Source: Botrytis cinerea B05.10 (taxonomy: Eukaryota; Ascomycota; Leotiomycetes; Helotiales; Sclerotiniaceae). From it: a stretch of DNA of 64,000 nt. The notes beneath the pieces were generated by a model that was not told the origin of the DNA, did no database searches, and saw only the letters and a program-made list of their open reading frames with translations. The stretch spans positions 2,177,501 to 2,241,500 of the forward strand of contig NC_037313.1 of NCBI RefSeq assembly GCF_000143535.2. The letters run 5' to 3'. Of the stretch, positions 13,075 through 26,098 are shown in pieces. Both the position numbers and the translations under genes were made by a program. The first letter of the stretch is position 1. Every line of letters starts with the position of its first letter.

Positions 13075-14602
13075 TTTTATTTGTATGAGCAGAGCGTGTA
13101 ATACTTGATAGGGAAGGGCCCTAGAAGGATTCCCTAGCCTTCTTAAATGGGGATCAACATTCTAGATGTTTAATTGTACCATCATACCATTCGATACCCT
13201 TTGACTCGTTTTCCAGTTTATAGAGAATGTACCAGACTTTCCATTCCGAATCTAATCATTGTCCAATTCGATTGGAATGAGTTCCTAGAGTGCTTCCCCC
13301 CTTTTCTTTGCATTTCTCCCCCGCCATCTTTTTTATTGAAGTTATTCGATTACACAGTATAAAGTCTTTGAAGGAAAAATGAAATCATAAAGTTTTGAAA
13401 CCTTCAAAGATACAATCTATGCAGGTACGAATGGAAATGTGAAACAAGCGCTGAGGTGGAACAGAAATTAGTGGATCGACAAAGGAATAAGGTTTAGCTC
13501 GGATCGGATTGAGGTGGCATTAGCTTCTTTTTCCTACATCCACCGCTATTTTCCAATTTTATACAATAGTCGTTGTCGATCATTATCAAGTCTTACGGTA
13601 TATGATGTTTTGATGCATCTTTTTATAGTGTTTCCCTATTTTTCACAAGCTTTTTTGTTTGCGTGATATGCATATGTCTGGGACGTCCGGTGTAACTTTC
13701 TTGGAATCTCTGTCAACAATCAATTGTCGAATTCGAGTTCTAGATGCTTGTTTTATGTGTCAACAGCAATATGCCTAGACAGACGGCTGAAGGGTCACAA
13801 CCTAAGCAGTCACAATTCTTTTCGCAATCGCAGTGGATTTCTCACAATCAAGAATGCATCTGAAATCTGTAAGGCCGGTAAAAATCAATGTCAAGGTTCG
13901 AGGGTCTCTTTGTCTCTTGAAGACACCCGTTCGCCTAATTGGGTAAAGGTAGCGTAGAATGCACTGCAGAGCGCTAAGCCATTGAGGAGATCTAGACTAA
14001 ATTTACTAACTTGGGATTGCTTAATCATACTAGAACTTTGACCACCTTCCCTCTATCTAAAAATCAACTTTGCATCCGTCGCAATGGACGCAACGATGCT
14101 TGCATGATGACCGGAATGCCTCGCCCCTGACTAAAAACCTTGATACTGGAAGATTGGCGGCGGAAAAACACCGAAATACCTTAATAAACACTATTTTGAT
14201 GAAAGACTCTCTTGGAAGAGCACACCAAAAATCGTACAATTTGGTTCCAAGCGGTGACCGGGAGATGTGTGTTGAACAGACCAGACTTCGATCTTCCTTG
14301 ACTTTTCACCCGTCTCTTCAGCTTCAATTGCTGGGAAGTTCTGCGTCGGTTTTGCAGAGCTCAGGTCTACAAGTGTAGAGGCCGGATGATCAAGATCGAC
14401 TAGTCCTGTAGATCTTTGAGATATTGTGATTTTGCGGGTGTTGACAAGCTTCGTCAGTTGTTGAGGCATGTTATAAATACCAGAGTGAGATCTCTTCTAT
14501 TTTTTCAAACAGCATCAATCAATCTTCATATTCAATCCACTACCAAGCTTAATAACTACCTTCATTCTTCGCTTCTTAAGCCAAAAATCAAAAACTGCAA
14601 TC
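13075..14602. other. Spacer, nothing coding
   Basis: AT-rich region between the permease and the HsbA-type gene. No frame longer than about 100 codons has recognisable content. The last ~130 bp hold the promoter and pyrimidine-rich leader of the secreted-protein gene. Confidence 0.6.
14472..14479 (+). promoter_or_regulatory. TATA box of HsbA-type gene
   Basis: TATAAATA lies 131 bp before the ATG and is followed by a CT- and CAA-rich leader, a usual arrangement for highly expressed fungal secreted-protein genes. Confidence 0.6.
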
Positions 14603-15151
14603 ATGGTCTCCATCAAAGCTCTCGCCTTCTACCTTGCCACTATGGCCGTCGCCGTCTCAGCAGCTCCTGCTGCAGGAGTCAAAGCCGTCACTACCGCAGA
14701 CACCATCATCGCCGATATCAACAGCATTGATGCCCAAGTTCTTGCCTTGACCAGTACCCTCGACGGCGTGAAGGAGAAAACTCTTGATTCCACTACCGTG
14801 AACGTCGACTTCACATCCCTCCACGTCGCAAATCAGCAAGGAGTCACCGATGCAGCTCTTGAGACCCCAAACACTTCAGAAGATTCCATCCGTGTTGTAG
14901 CCACCATCGAGACGACTTTGTCCATCGACATCCCCGACGTTATCGACGCTTTGAAAGCCAAGAAAGAATTCTTCACAAGTGATCAAAGGACGGTTGTTCT
15001 CGCGTGGTTAGTAGTCTTGCAGAGTGACTACAACACTTTCGGTGGACTCTTGATTAAAAGAACCTCCGAGGATGCCATCCCCAGAGCTGAAGCTGCCGCT
15101 AAGCTTATTGGTGATGCCATCTCTGCCGGTATCGCTTACTACTCTTCTTAA
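14603..15151 (+). CDS. Secreted hydrophobic-surface-binding protein A (HsbA) family
   Basis: Single-exon gene of 182 residues. It starts with a classical signal peptide with probable cleavage after VSA (about residue 20). The mature chain is helical and Ala/Thr-rich, with the pattern of the HsbA/antigenic cell-wall galactomannoprotein family: an N-terminal TTADTIIADINSIDAQV helix, a central TIETTLSIDIPDVIDALKAKK segment and a C-terminal amphipathic helix. Family members bind hydrophobic surfaces and recruit secreted esterases, or sit in the cell wall. There is no Cys in the mature part and no GPI signal. Its codon use is C-rich compared with neighbours, which suggests high expression. Confidence 0.85.
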   Translation: MVSIKALAFYLATMAVAVSAAPAAGVKAVTTADTIIADINSIDAQVLALTSTLDGVKEKTLDSTTVNVDFTSLHVANQQGVTDAALETPNTSEDSIRVVATIETTLSIDIPDVIDALKAKKEFFTSDQRTVVLAWLVVLQSDYNTFGGLLIKRTSEDAIPRAEAAAKLIGDAISAGIAYYSS

Positions 15152-18100
15152 GCGTGTGAATACTAGCACACTGGAAGGAGATTGTTTGTTGGATAGTAGG
15201 AGTGGTTTTGTTTTTCAATAGAGCCGTATCTGGGGATAGTAATGATTGTTTGTGGAGATTGAAGTTTGTCACATGCTCTGTACACAGATGGAGATAATTT
15301 ATAATCTTGTATTACTATGTATCAATGCTACACCTTAACACTTACGTCTCTTGCACTGCACTGCACATGGTTTTGATTTTTCATGTGACAACGTCTCATT
15401 TTATTGGAACGTCTTGGTAGTGAAAAGCGCCTCTTCACTATCACCTCGTCAATATTCGGGTTGGAAATTTCATAGATCTAGGGTCTCCAAATTGTTGAGT
15501 GTAAGAAAAATACACCTTCGAAGGAATATCATCGCTATAACGCCCACTCATCATATTCTCCAATCCTCCGATATTTACCAAATCATGCTCTCTAAATAGC
15601 CATCCCACTCTATCAACACTCAATACAATTTCTCAACCCAGTCACCACAATGTCATGCAAATTTGTCCTATCCATTGTATCATTCAGATGAGATCAAATC
15701 TTACCAGTATCTATTCTAGCATGCACATCTTCACTTGATGCTTTTGACCATACATCGATGAATCTTGCATTTGCCTCCAGAATCGCACAGATCACTACTT
15801 TTCAGAAACGCACCCAGGTTGCTATAATTGAATACATATATTCTTCAGGCATACTCTTCATTTCACTCTCCCAATCAACTCCCAATCACGCACCCAGGAT
15901 ATTCATATCTACCAATCTAGACGAAGTTATAACCATCGTTATCTTCCAGTACTCATATTGCAAAAGAGTAGAAGAGGGTAGAGGTCACACAAGAGAAGTC
16001 TTCGCATATATTATAGTTGATCTAAACGGCCACGCACGGTGAGTGGAGTGAATCAGCATACAGCGATAACGAAAGGGGGGGAAAGGGGGGGCTACATTTG
16101 GAGCGAAAGCATATAAATGCAGAGAATCAAATTACAGGATCAAATATAGATTTTCTTTTTTCGGTTTCTAGAAAGAAGAACGATGAACATTATTAGCTTG
16201 AGATGGATGTTATGTGACTTTCAGATTATGTTTCCCGTGTACGATATGTATACAATCTTACATGTTCCCATGTATCTAATTGCGATACATTCACCGCTCT
16301 ATCTCGCGCTTATGAAATATATTAATATTATTACATATTGATCACCATCACCATCACCTCCCACCGCTTTCCCTTCCCCTTTCCTCATTTACGCGAATAC
16401 TGATTTCTCACCCGACAGTGGACCGATCCTCTGTACACATAATTTAGATCGAACCACAGAATTGTGATTTCTACTATCTTTTCTACTTTCTATGATTTTC
16501 TCACACTGGTATTCTTTGCATACTGACTTGATATAAAATCCACAATACATTTAATCAAGAAACCAAATCCCTTCTATATATATACTCTCTTCCTTTTTTA
16601 TTTATAATTATTCAAATATACAAATTTCTATCGGTCCATCTATCCATCTATCCATTCATTTGTACTCCCTTCCCCCTTTGGAATAATCTCCTTCTACACC
16701 ATCTCTACCTTTAGCCCGCTCTTTCTTTTCGAGCTCGTCTCCTTCATCCATCCATCCATCCCTTCTCAACCTCAACCCCATCCCTACTATAAAAACAATC
16801 CAAAACCCAAACTTCAAAACCCAATCCACACCACCTAATCCCCCAAGACAAATCTCAAATCTCAAAAAAAAAAAACAATTCACAAACAAACAAAAAGCAA
16901 GACAAATAACCCAATCATTCAAGCCGCTACCACCACCACTCAAAAAAAAAGGCTCTATAGTTACACACACCCCCATCTCATCTCATCTCAACTCAACCCA
17001 AAACTCTCTCCTCTCCTCTCCTCTCCTCTCCTCTCCTCTCCTCTCCTCTCCTCTCCTCTCCTCTCCTCTCCTCTCCTCTCCTCTCCTCCCCATCAAAATC
17101 AACAACAACCATCATCATTCCACTCTTCCACTCATCCAACCACCAACCACGAACCAACCCCAAAATCCCTATCTATCGCTCTATCCCTCCATCCCTCCAA
17201 ACCATCCATCCCAATCTCCAAGCTCCAAACCCCCTATAAAATCTCACTCAAATTACTATCCAAAAATTCTTCTTCTATCTAAAATCTCAATCTATAATTA
17301 CTAAACTTATCATATTCAATTTTGCCTCAAAATATTATATACATATACATCCATATACATGTAATCAAACACTTAGACATCACTACATAATCATCGTCAC
17401 CATCATTATCATCAACATAATCAACAACATAATCATCATCACCACCATCATCAATATAAAAATCATAAAAAGCCACGCATAAATTGACTATCTAATCCAC
17501 CACCACTACTACCATCACTACCACTACCCAGAGTATCTACTTATTCTGCAACAATAGCATGCTCTAAGAGGCATATTGTATGAAGCAACAAGCATCATGC
17601 ATCCAGTATCTAAAAAAAAAGTTCGAAACTCAAAAATTTCAATCAAACCTATCAGTGGTACTTCTAAAATTAAAAGTATAAAGTATCCACTTCAAGTTTT
17701 GAATCCATTTGAAGAATCAGTACCACAACCATATGCTTTCAATCCTAGCCATGCCATACAACCACCACCTAACCATCGCCCCATTCATACAATCAATTCT
17801 CAACCGCAAAAATCTCAACCATCCATTCTGATAAAACATTGATCCTTCATTCGTAATTTGCTTATTTGTAAACTCGCATCCCACATCCATTTCGCACATC
17901 CATAAACAGTCCGCATCGAAATCAAGATCGAAAATACTATCTCAAGCAAATACTCGGTACTCATGCACCATCAGTTGTTTGTAACAACTGTTGTGTGATG
18001 AGAAAAAACGAAAATAAAGTACAACCTTCAACCTCTCCATCCTTCCACGCGTAAATAATCATCGGAATCGTAAATAAGAGAAAAGAAACCAGTCAGGTCC

Positions 18101-18156
18101 AAGAGAGGATAGACTTTTCTAACAGTAACAGCCTACTCTTGGATTCTGTGGCCGGT
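15152..18156. other. Long spacer with pyrimidine-rich low-complexity tract
   Basis: 3 kb without a convincing gene. From about 16350 to 17500 the plus strand is strongly C/T/A with few G: runs of CCATC, ATCATC and CTCTC. A short frame near 17597-17842 has no domain and no codon bias, so it is not called. The 3' UTR of the UNC93-like gene would lie at the right end. Confidence 0.55.
17006..17085. repeat. Pentanucleotide microsatellite (CTCTC)16
   Basis: Sixteen perfect CTCTC units in tandem, followed by CTCCC. It sits inside a longer polypyrimidine tract. Such tracts can form H-DNA and are prone to length change. Confidence 0.95.
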
Positions 18157-19893
18157 CTAAGCCATATCTTCGGAATTCTTCTCATGGCGAAGATGAGGAA
18201 GTTCCATGTCATCCCGAGTGGGATTAAATGGACGACGTGTGTCTGTTGAACTGCTATGACCACCATTATAATGCTTATCTTCATCAAGAAGAATAGCTTG
18301 AGGCATAATGTCCGCATAGTTAAGATCAGTATCAATAAGATCATCATCGATTGATGTAGCTTCTTTGATGTTCAAGAAGATGACAGGTGCTGCAACAACA
18401 AGAGAACCAGCAAGAAGACTCCATGTAATGGCGAATTGAGTAAGGTATGGATATTCCATTGCATCGATACGCCAAGCAATAGCAGCACCAGCGGACTGAA
18501 TACCCTTATAGAAACCAGCGAAATTTGCTGTCTTTCTACCGGAATTGGAAAGTGCACCCATGAACCTGCGAAGTGTTAGTCATGATGAATAGTTTCGAGA
18601 CAATAATACATACCAGTAAACCGATAATTGCCAGACAGCATCATAAAATCCATAGGCAATATACAACACCAATCCCTCAGCATAACCCTCACTTGTCCAA
18701 TCCATCTTGCCCTCGTAATCAAGTTTACCAGTAACATCACGATCAGGAACACTAGATTGAAAACCGTAACCTGCACCCCAAATAGCGGCAGTCAGGATGA
18801 TCAATACAATCAAACCGGCTCTAGCTCTAGTAGTTCTCTTGAATCTTTGAATATCCAAGGCATAGCCAGACAAGAAAGCACCGATGATTTGTGCGAACCA
18901 ATATAAAATATTGTTAAGCGCTCGAGTTCGTGTATTGAAATGTGAGCCGTTGACACCATTGAATTGATATGTGTAAAACCAATTGGACGCAAAGAACATT
19001 GGAAACAGGAGGAAGACATAGACATTATTCCTAAGTGTGTACCAAAGTCCCCAGATTTCGGTGTTCCAAGTTGGATTCTTCATAAGAATGACATGAGATC
19101 CATCGGCACGTCGAACTTTATGCGCATCGCATAGGCATAACGCGCTGAGTGCACCGATGAACATGAGAATGATGAAACCAATGTATGTACCATCGCTCAC
19201 AACATGATTTGAAGTGTCGTTGATATTCAAGGCAAGTGGGATCTGAAAGTAATTGTTAGTACGCAATTCATAAAAACCCGGCGCGATTGAACATACCAAA
19301 GCACCAAAGACACCTCCAAGATTGAAGATGGACCAGAACCAGGAGATGTATTTTCCTTTCGATTCCTCCGGTGGATAAGACATCATAATGGCACCTTGAG
19401 CTGTCCAGAGAAGACCGGCACAAACACCAAGTAACGCGCCTGCGAAGATGACATAGCCAGTATTTTGAGTATGACTATAGCATAGATAGCTTGAAGCATA
19501 GACACAATAGCCCAATCCTCCCAAACCTAAAGTGAGTCTGATTCCGAGACGGTTTGCAAAAGTGCCTGCAAAGAAACCGACGACCGAAAAGGTAGAATAA
19601 AGCGCCGAGTTCGCATTATCCGCCGGCTTTGCAGAAATTTGACCACCGCCACCAAGACCACTGAGCGCGTTATACATGCCAACACAGAGGAAGCATACGA
19701 GTGCAACCAAGACCAGTTGAATTTGTGGCGACGCGTAATACGGGAGACGGTATTTACCAACGCGAATACGTTTGTAGAGCCATCCTGGCGGAGCGCTGGA
19801 AACCGATGGAGGTGCAGGAATTGGCTTGGCAGTTGCCGTGCTATAGTAGGAAGAATTGGAGATGGCGGACTGTTGTTGTGAATGGTCGGTCAT
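18157..19893 (-). CDS. UNC93-like MFS membrane protein
   Basis: Three exons, complement of 18157-18565, 18614-19242 and 19297-19893, giving 544 residues. The 54-bp first intron (19243-19296) has GTATGT, TACTAAC and TTTCAG. It contains no stop and is a multiple of three, so reading through it would add 18 residues. The chain has a Ser/Pro-rich N-terminus, about 11-12 membrane segments with glycine-rich loops (GLGGGGQ, LGLGGLGYCVYASSY), and a hydrophilic acidic C-terminal tail. These match fungal UNC-93/DUF895 proteins, a branch of the major facilitator superfamily. Members are annotated as ion-channel regulators or solute carriers; the substrate is unknown. Confidence 0.8.
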
Positions 19894-22800
19894 GGTGAAG
19901 ACTTGACTATCGGGATCCTTTTCGAATGGCTTGCGTATTTATTCGAAGAAGGTATTGGAAAGGGCGGTTGAGTTTGCGATCTCAATAAAGATCGAATGCA
20001 AACTCCAAAGGTTCAGGTTTGAGGGTAGAAGGTTTGACAATTGAAGGAAGAAGAGGGGGTAAGACGCAGAGAAGAGAAGATTATTTTGTTTTTACGTTTT
20101 AAATTGACAGAATTGATTTGACCAATTTGACCAAAAACAATCAATGTTGTGAAGTTGAAGGCGAAGGTGAGAGTGAAGGAGTTTGATATAGAAGAAGTGC
20201 GCACAGTACAGTATTGTAGTCATACGAGAGTGAAGAAAGGGTTGATATCCGTCCCATTCCATTTCTTCCAAATATCGCCCATCCACCAAACAGAAGACCG
20301 ACAACTGCTCTCGGACCCTCGGGTGCTTGTGCCTTTTCTTCTTGAATGTTCCGTGCCGAGATCATACAGAGAAGGGACGATAATGTTCCTCCCATCGTGT
20401 TCTGTTGCTCCTCCCCGTTTTGACCAATCAGAAAATTCACTTGGAAAGGAAAGAGCCGCACCCTCGCTCTCACGCTCAATTGCTCCCATCACCCATCACC
20501 CATCACCCGTCACTCACCAGACCACACTCGCGAACAGCAAGAATTGAAGAAATTCACTTCGATCGTTCATCGTACCACGGTACAGTAAAATTTGACTTCT
20601 TGGCTAATCATCAGTCCGAGAGCTCAAAAAGTATTATGTAACTTTGTAAATACACGCCGAGGCCTTGAAATGACAAGACATTTGAGGAATCGATATGGAT
20701 GGAATTCCTTCATCGCATTTGATCCTCACTTGGTCACCCACCTATGAACAAGCAATGATATGATTGATCTCATTCAATGCCAAGCTATGATAAAATATGG
20801 CCTAGGAATAAATCAATCCCACAGCTTCATGGATTCTGTGGATGCCTCGGGAACGTCCAAGAATCCATGCGATCTCATCCGATCCAATGATTCAGGAATG
20901 CTCGCCTTGATGATTGAACTTATCAAGGAGGCTAAAGGGGTCGAAATCCAATATCAATGTAGTGCCGGCGCTAGTTTGAGTAACCCTGTAGGATTCTTCC
21001 CATTCTGGAGATATCATTTCCTCCATGTACGTTACCGATCTCAATGTCACCCTCATCTGCTGGGGGCGTTTGCTGCGTGTAATTGTTTCATCGAACAAAC
21101 GCGAAACACGTGCGATGGTGGTGTGTAGTACATTTCGCTGTATAGCGATAGCTCAAATTGGAAATAATAGCAAATCCAGAATCCTTGAGATTTGGAGTAA
21201 TTCCCCCAGGTTCCATTAAAGCTCTTCTACTGTAGGTGGTAACCGGCTTCTTGCATGACTGGACTCCATAGTACTCGGATACAGTTAAATATGCCTACTC
21301 GACAGCTTACCGAGTAGTATTTCATTCAGTGATGACTTCCAGATCCACATCGCTCAGTGAGATCGGATGGTTATGTGTCTAGCAATTCGCAAGAATCCTG
21401 TGGCCCAGGATATTCCCCCCAATCGTGCGTCAAAGGCCACCAGGATTCTATTTCATGGGAAATCTGCAACCTCCAAGTCGAGTTTAATATCAAAAAGACC
21501 TCGGGACAAACATGCAATATGTGTAGTGTAACTTCGTTACTTTGTCGTCCATATTACCGGATTTTCAAGTGGTAACCATTTTCCCGTGAATCTTTGGGTT
21601 GTCAGCTCCAAATAAAGACCATTGCGTCCTTCGTGGTATTCTGAAATAGAGATTATAAGTATTCACATATGATGGTGTGCTGATTTTTCATGTCAAATCC
21701 ACATGAGCGCTTCGAGCGATAAAATTAGAATGATCCTACTTCGCCCCATTCTCTCGCTCCTGTTGCCTGCTGTCGATAGCCGATACGCCCAGATTTTGAT
21801 AGGCAGCGATCCTGTTTCTCACTCAATTATCTGATTCTGTTTCCCTTGATACTGATACTTTCCGAATGAAGGATGCAATTATATTCATCTGTTGTAAGCT
21901 CGTGGATCGAGGCGAATCCAAAGCCGAACACACATTCCCTTGAGCGGGCAACATAAAGGTCAGCATTTATATCAGATTGTGATATCCCGAGTTCTTCGAA
22001 AGCTATATATATATAACCATATACATATATATATGTGATTCGTATAACATTCGTGGGTGGATAAAAAATGAAATCCTATCAAATAGTCTGCCTCCACGGC
22101 AGTGGTCCCCGAAGGGCCAGCGGAGCGATATTCTATTTCATGCATGACTTTTGAATTGATGGGGGCAAGCCCCCAAACCCCCTTGACCTCGCTGCGCTCG
22201 AGAACAGATATATAATCGTCGCATAACTGAGTAAGTGAGAAAATGGTGATCTGTCGTCCTCAAACATGCAGATCTTGGTTGTTTGGTGATGATCGCTAAG
22301 CTAACGAATGCCAAAAAACCCCGTGCAGATTGACTCACCGATATCCAACCTAAATACGGGTATCGGAAATCAAGCGTGTGTGAAATCTGAAGACTGCTCC
22401 GACAGAACTGCAGCGATCGTATGTGTCTGACTCTGACAGGAACATGAACTCTGAATCTGATGTCACGATCTTCCAATTCCTTCGACACCAGCACTCTCAT
22501 TTATCTCACCAGACGAGAAGGGTCCCAAGAACATGTGTATGATATCAGCTTATTCGATTCGGTGGCACTCCGGTATATAAACAGCCATCCGCACTGAACG
22601 AACGCACAAACGAACGAACGCACACAAAGGATCAACATGGACAACATTCCAGCCCCAGATAAAAATGTCCCATGGGACAAGAAAAAGGTGGGCACGTGGG
22701 GTAATTTCCAAGTACTTCAGATGTCCTCACCAAGTGTTTCCATACCAGTTGCCATACCCTTACATGGTTCCAGAAGAAGTGGAATCATTCGACTTTTCCG

Positions 22801-23892
22801 GATGAAATAAAATTTGATTTGATGGCATGACTTTTTAGGGTGGAGTATTTCTATAGTGCGTCCTAGATATGTGAGCCCCTTTTTCCGGTTATTCCGCGCC
22901 TATTTGTGCCATCCATGTTCTCGATCTTGGGCTGGTGTCTGGTGCAGTGGCGGTAATGTTTCGATCACGTCTGCATGTGCTGTGTCGAGCGTGTATACGC
23001 AGCATCTAGAACCCGCCCAGATGTTGCTCTGGTGCCATTGGAGGAAGAATTTCTTGGAAGAATGGAAAATTGGGAGCAGGGGGGGAATGGGAATGGTGCA
23101 ACGGAACGGAGAAAGATCAGAACGAACGCGCTTGGCCGAAAATGGACATCCGGGTGCACGTTCCTTGGTTGAATGGTGGGAGACGCTTGGTGGGCGAGGC
23201 GTGGTGGGAGTGAAGGCGAAGGGCGAGTGAGGTGTGAAATGGAAATGGAAATGGAAATGGAAATGATAGCTGGAAAAAAAGACATGGAGATGTCGATGTC
23301 GATATCGATGTCAATGTACATACATATAGTCAGAGCATTACCCCTCAGATGTAAACGTGCTGTTGTTTCTTCGCCCTTTTCTTCTTCTCCCAGCAGATAT
23401 CATCCACCCATCCATACCTTCGCCATTGCCCTCTCGACATTCCAGATGCTCGGTTTGATTTCATTCTAGGATTCAGTCATTTGTTTAATAGTAGCTACAT
23501 AAAGTATCCCGAACCCAACCTCAATACCACCAACACCTCCACCTTGGGATAATTCCTTTTGATTTTTGGTTGCCATCCGGACTGCTCAATTCAATTGGGA
23601 TTCCCTTAGTTGGAACACTAAAGCGGGCTGATCTGCATTCAATTAATATTTAGCAAGTTTGGCATACCAGCCAGGCGCTTTCATCATCATACACACAACC
23701 CAACACGAGCCAAAATCTCCACTTGGACTTTGCCTGAGACCAGAACAGCTTTGCCGCTCCATAAGTCTCCAACTCTCCAAACTCGCCATTACTCCAACTT
23801 CTCCCTCTCCATCCCTCGAAACCTCCTCGTGCTCCTCTCCTCCATCTCCCCCACGAATTTCCATTCCCATTCGCATATTTCATTAATTGATA
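19894..23892. other. 4-kb spacer with small repeats and one candidate micro-gene
   Basis: Contains the UNC93-like gene's upstream region on the left and the Gut2 promoter on the right. Features seen: an AT alternation near 22005-22034, a perfect GGGGGC-AA-GCCCCC inverted repeat at 22161-22174, a small ORF behind a TATA box near 22.6 kb, and GGAAAT and GATGTC short repeats at about 23235-23315. Nothing else looks coding. Confidence 0.5.
22637..22810 (+). CDS. Candidate small ORF (57 aa)
   Basis: A 57-codon frame from ATG to TAA. It lies 55 bp after a TATATAAA at 22574-22581 and an ACGAACG-repeat leader. The start context (CAACATGG) is good for a fungus. The peptide begins MDNIPAPDKNVPWDKKK, then becomes mixed hydrophobic without a signal peptide. 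No family recognised. A possible donor (GTGGGC) after the KKK codons means it could also be a first exon. Held mainly by promoter placement, so weak. Confidence 0.25.
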   Translation: MDNIPAPDKNVPWDKKKVGTWGNFQVLQMSSPSVSIPVAIPLHGSRRSGIIRLFRMK

Positions 23893-26098
23893 ATGGCGTT
23901 CCGTCAACGCCTCGCAAAACCTCTATTATACACAATCGGAGCTACGACAGTCGGTGGTGGTGTCCTCTATTACACATACCGACCACGAAACATCCCGGGC
24001 TCAGATTCCGCCGTCGTTCCTCCCTTCGGCGCAGATGGCCATTTTATCCCTCCCAGATTCCCCAAGATCAAGAGCAGATTAGAACAAATTGCAGATTTGA
24101 AGAGAAGTGGAGGATCTCAGGGCTCCATAAGTGTGCCGCAGAACGAAGACGATGTATATGATTTATTGGTCATAGGAGCCGGAGCCACAGGTGCAGGTGT
24201 AGCCCTCGATGCAGCAACTCGCGGATTGAAAGTGGCAGTGGTCGAAAGAGATGATTTTAGCAGTGGCACAAGTTCCAAGAGTACAAAATTGGTCCATGGA
24301 GGTGTGCGATATTTGGAAAAGGCAGTGTGGGAGTTGGATTACAATCAGTATGCGTTGGTGAAGGAGGCATTGAGGGAACGAAAATACTTTTTGGATACAG
24401 CACCACATTTGTCGAGTTGGTTACCGATTATGTTGCCCTTGGATAAGTGGTGGAAAGCTCCTTATTACTGGGCAGGTACAAAGGCGTATGATTTCTTGGC
24501 TGGAAGTGAGGGTATCGAAACGAGTTATTTTTTGACGAGGAGTAAGGCTCTTGACGCTTTCCCAATGTTGAAGAAGGACAATTTGGTGGGTGCTCTGGTT
24601 TATTACGATGGTGCCCATAACGATTCGAGAATGAATGTCTCATTGGCTATGACTGCCGCGCTATATGGAGGTACAGTGGTAAACCATCTCGAAGTTACTG
24701 GATTGGAAAAGGACGCCAATGGAAAATTGTGCGGTGCAACCGTAAGAGATCTGATAGATGAGAAGGATGGAAAATCATCAAAGGAATTCAAGATCAGAGC
24801 AAAGGGTGTTATCAATGCAACAGGTCCTTTCTGCGATTCCATTAGAAAGATGGATGATCAAGGGATTAAGGAAATTGTAGCACCAAGTTCAGGTGTTCAC
24901 GTCATTCTTCCTGGTTATTACAGTCCTCAAAAGATGGGTCTTATTGATCCTAAAACCTCAGATGGCAGAGTGATTTTCTTTCTTCCATGGCAAGGAAATA
25001 CAATCGCTGGTACCACAGATTCTCCAACTAAGATCTCGTATAACCCAGTTGCATCAGAAGAGGAAATCGATTGGATTCTTTCGGAAATTCGAAGATACCT
25101 TGCTCCAGATATCAATGTTAGAAGAGGCGATGTTCTAGCTGCTTGGTCAGGAATTCGTCCTTTGGTTAAAGATCCAAATGCGAAGAATACGGAATCTCTC
25201 GTTAGAAACCATCTCATCAATATCTCACCCTCAGGTCTCTTGACTTGTGCAGGTGGTAAATGGACAACTTACCGTCAAATGGCAGAAGAATGTGTTGATG
25301 AAGCCATTTCGGAATTTGGACTTAAGACTAAGCCAGTAAGAGATGCACCAGATGTTTCAGGAACTCAACTTCATGATGATGGTGCTCATCTCAATGGTAC
25401 TTGTCAAACTCATCAAGTTAAATTGGTCGGTGCACATGGATTTTCGAAAACTCTTTTCATCAACCTTATCCAACATTTTGGACTAGAAACAGATGTTGCT
25501 AAACATTTGACTGAGAATTACGGTGATAGAGCTTGGACTGTAGCATCCCTTTCTTCACCTACAGAACAACGTTTCCCAGTTAGAGGTGAAAAGATTTCTC
25601 CTCTTTATCCATTCGTGGATGGTGAGGTTAGATACGCTGTTAGACATGAATATGCTCAAACAGCAGTGGATGTACTTGCGAGAAGAACTAGATTGGCATT
25701 TTTGAATGCACAAGCTGCTCTGGAGGCAGCACCAAGAGTTATCGATATTATGGCTGGAGAACTTGGATGGAGCAGTAAGAGAAAGGAGGTTGAGTGGACT
25801 GATAGTAAGTTTTATCCCTGAATATCAAATTTCTCCTTTCCGAATTCTTATCTTCGGAAATCTATAATAATTACTCACTAACAATAAAATAGCCGTCAAA
25901 TTCCTCGAATCAATGGGTCTTCCTAAATCTAAACTCACAGCAACCAGAAAACAGGTTGAATCAGGGAAGTTGGAATTCAAAGATTCGGTAGAATATAAGA
26001 TGTATAGTAGAAATGATCAACCAGGGGATGAGTTGGAAAGCGATCTTAGATTTGGAGGAAAGGGAGGATTGAAGAGTGGTGCCGCAGCGGAGAAGTGA
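23893..26098 (+). CDS. GUT2: Mitochondrial FAD-dependent glycerol-3-phosphate dehydrogenase
   Basis: Two exons, 23893-25804 and 25893-26098, joined in frame to 705 residues. It oxidises glycerol 3-phosphate to dihydroxyacetone phosphate and passes electrons to ubiquinone at the inner mitochondrial membrane. A basic mitochondrial presequence is followed by a membrane segment (~11-28). The FAD-binding motif VIGAGATGAG lies at 93-102, followed by an acidic strand end VVERDDF and the family block SSKSTKLVHGGVRYLE. A DAO-type C-terminal domain with LTCAGGKWTTYR and QRFPVRGEK follows. Length matches fungal Gut2 (650-700). The short second exon supplies the Lys-rich tail. With glycerol kinase it forms the glycerol-use and shuttle pathway. 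Confidence 0.95.

Noticed and set aside
17576..17842. 88-codon Pro/Lys-rich frame
   Set aside because: No ATG at its open end, low-complexity composition and no domain.
20013..20641. Many overlapping frames upstream of the UNC93-like gene
   Set aside because: All are short, overlap on both strands and lie over the promoter and leader of that gene.
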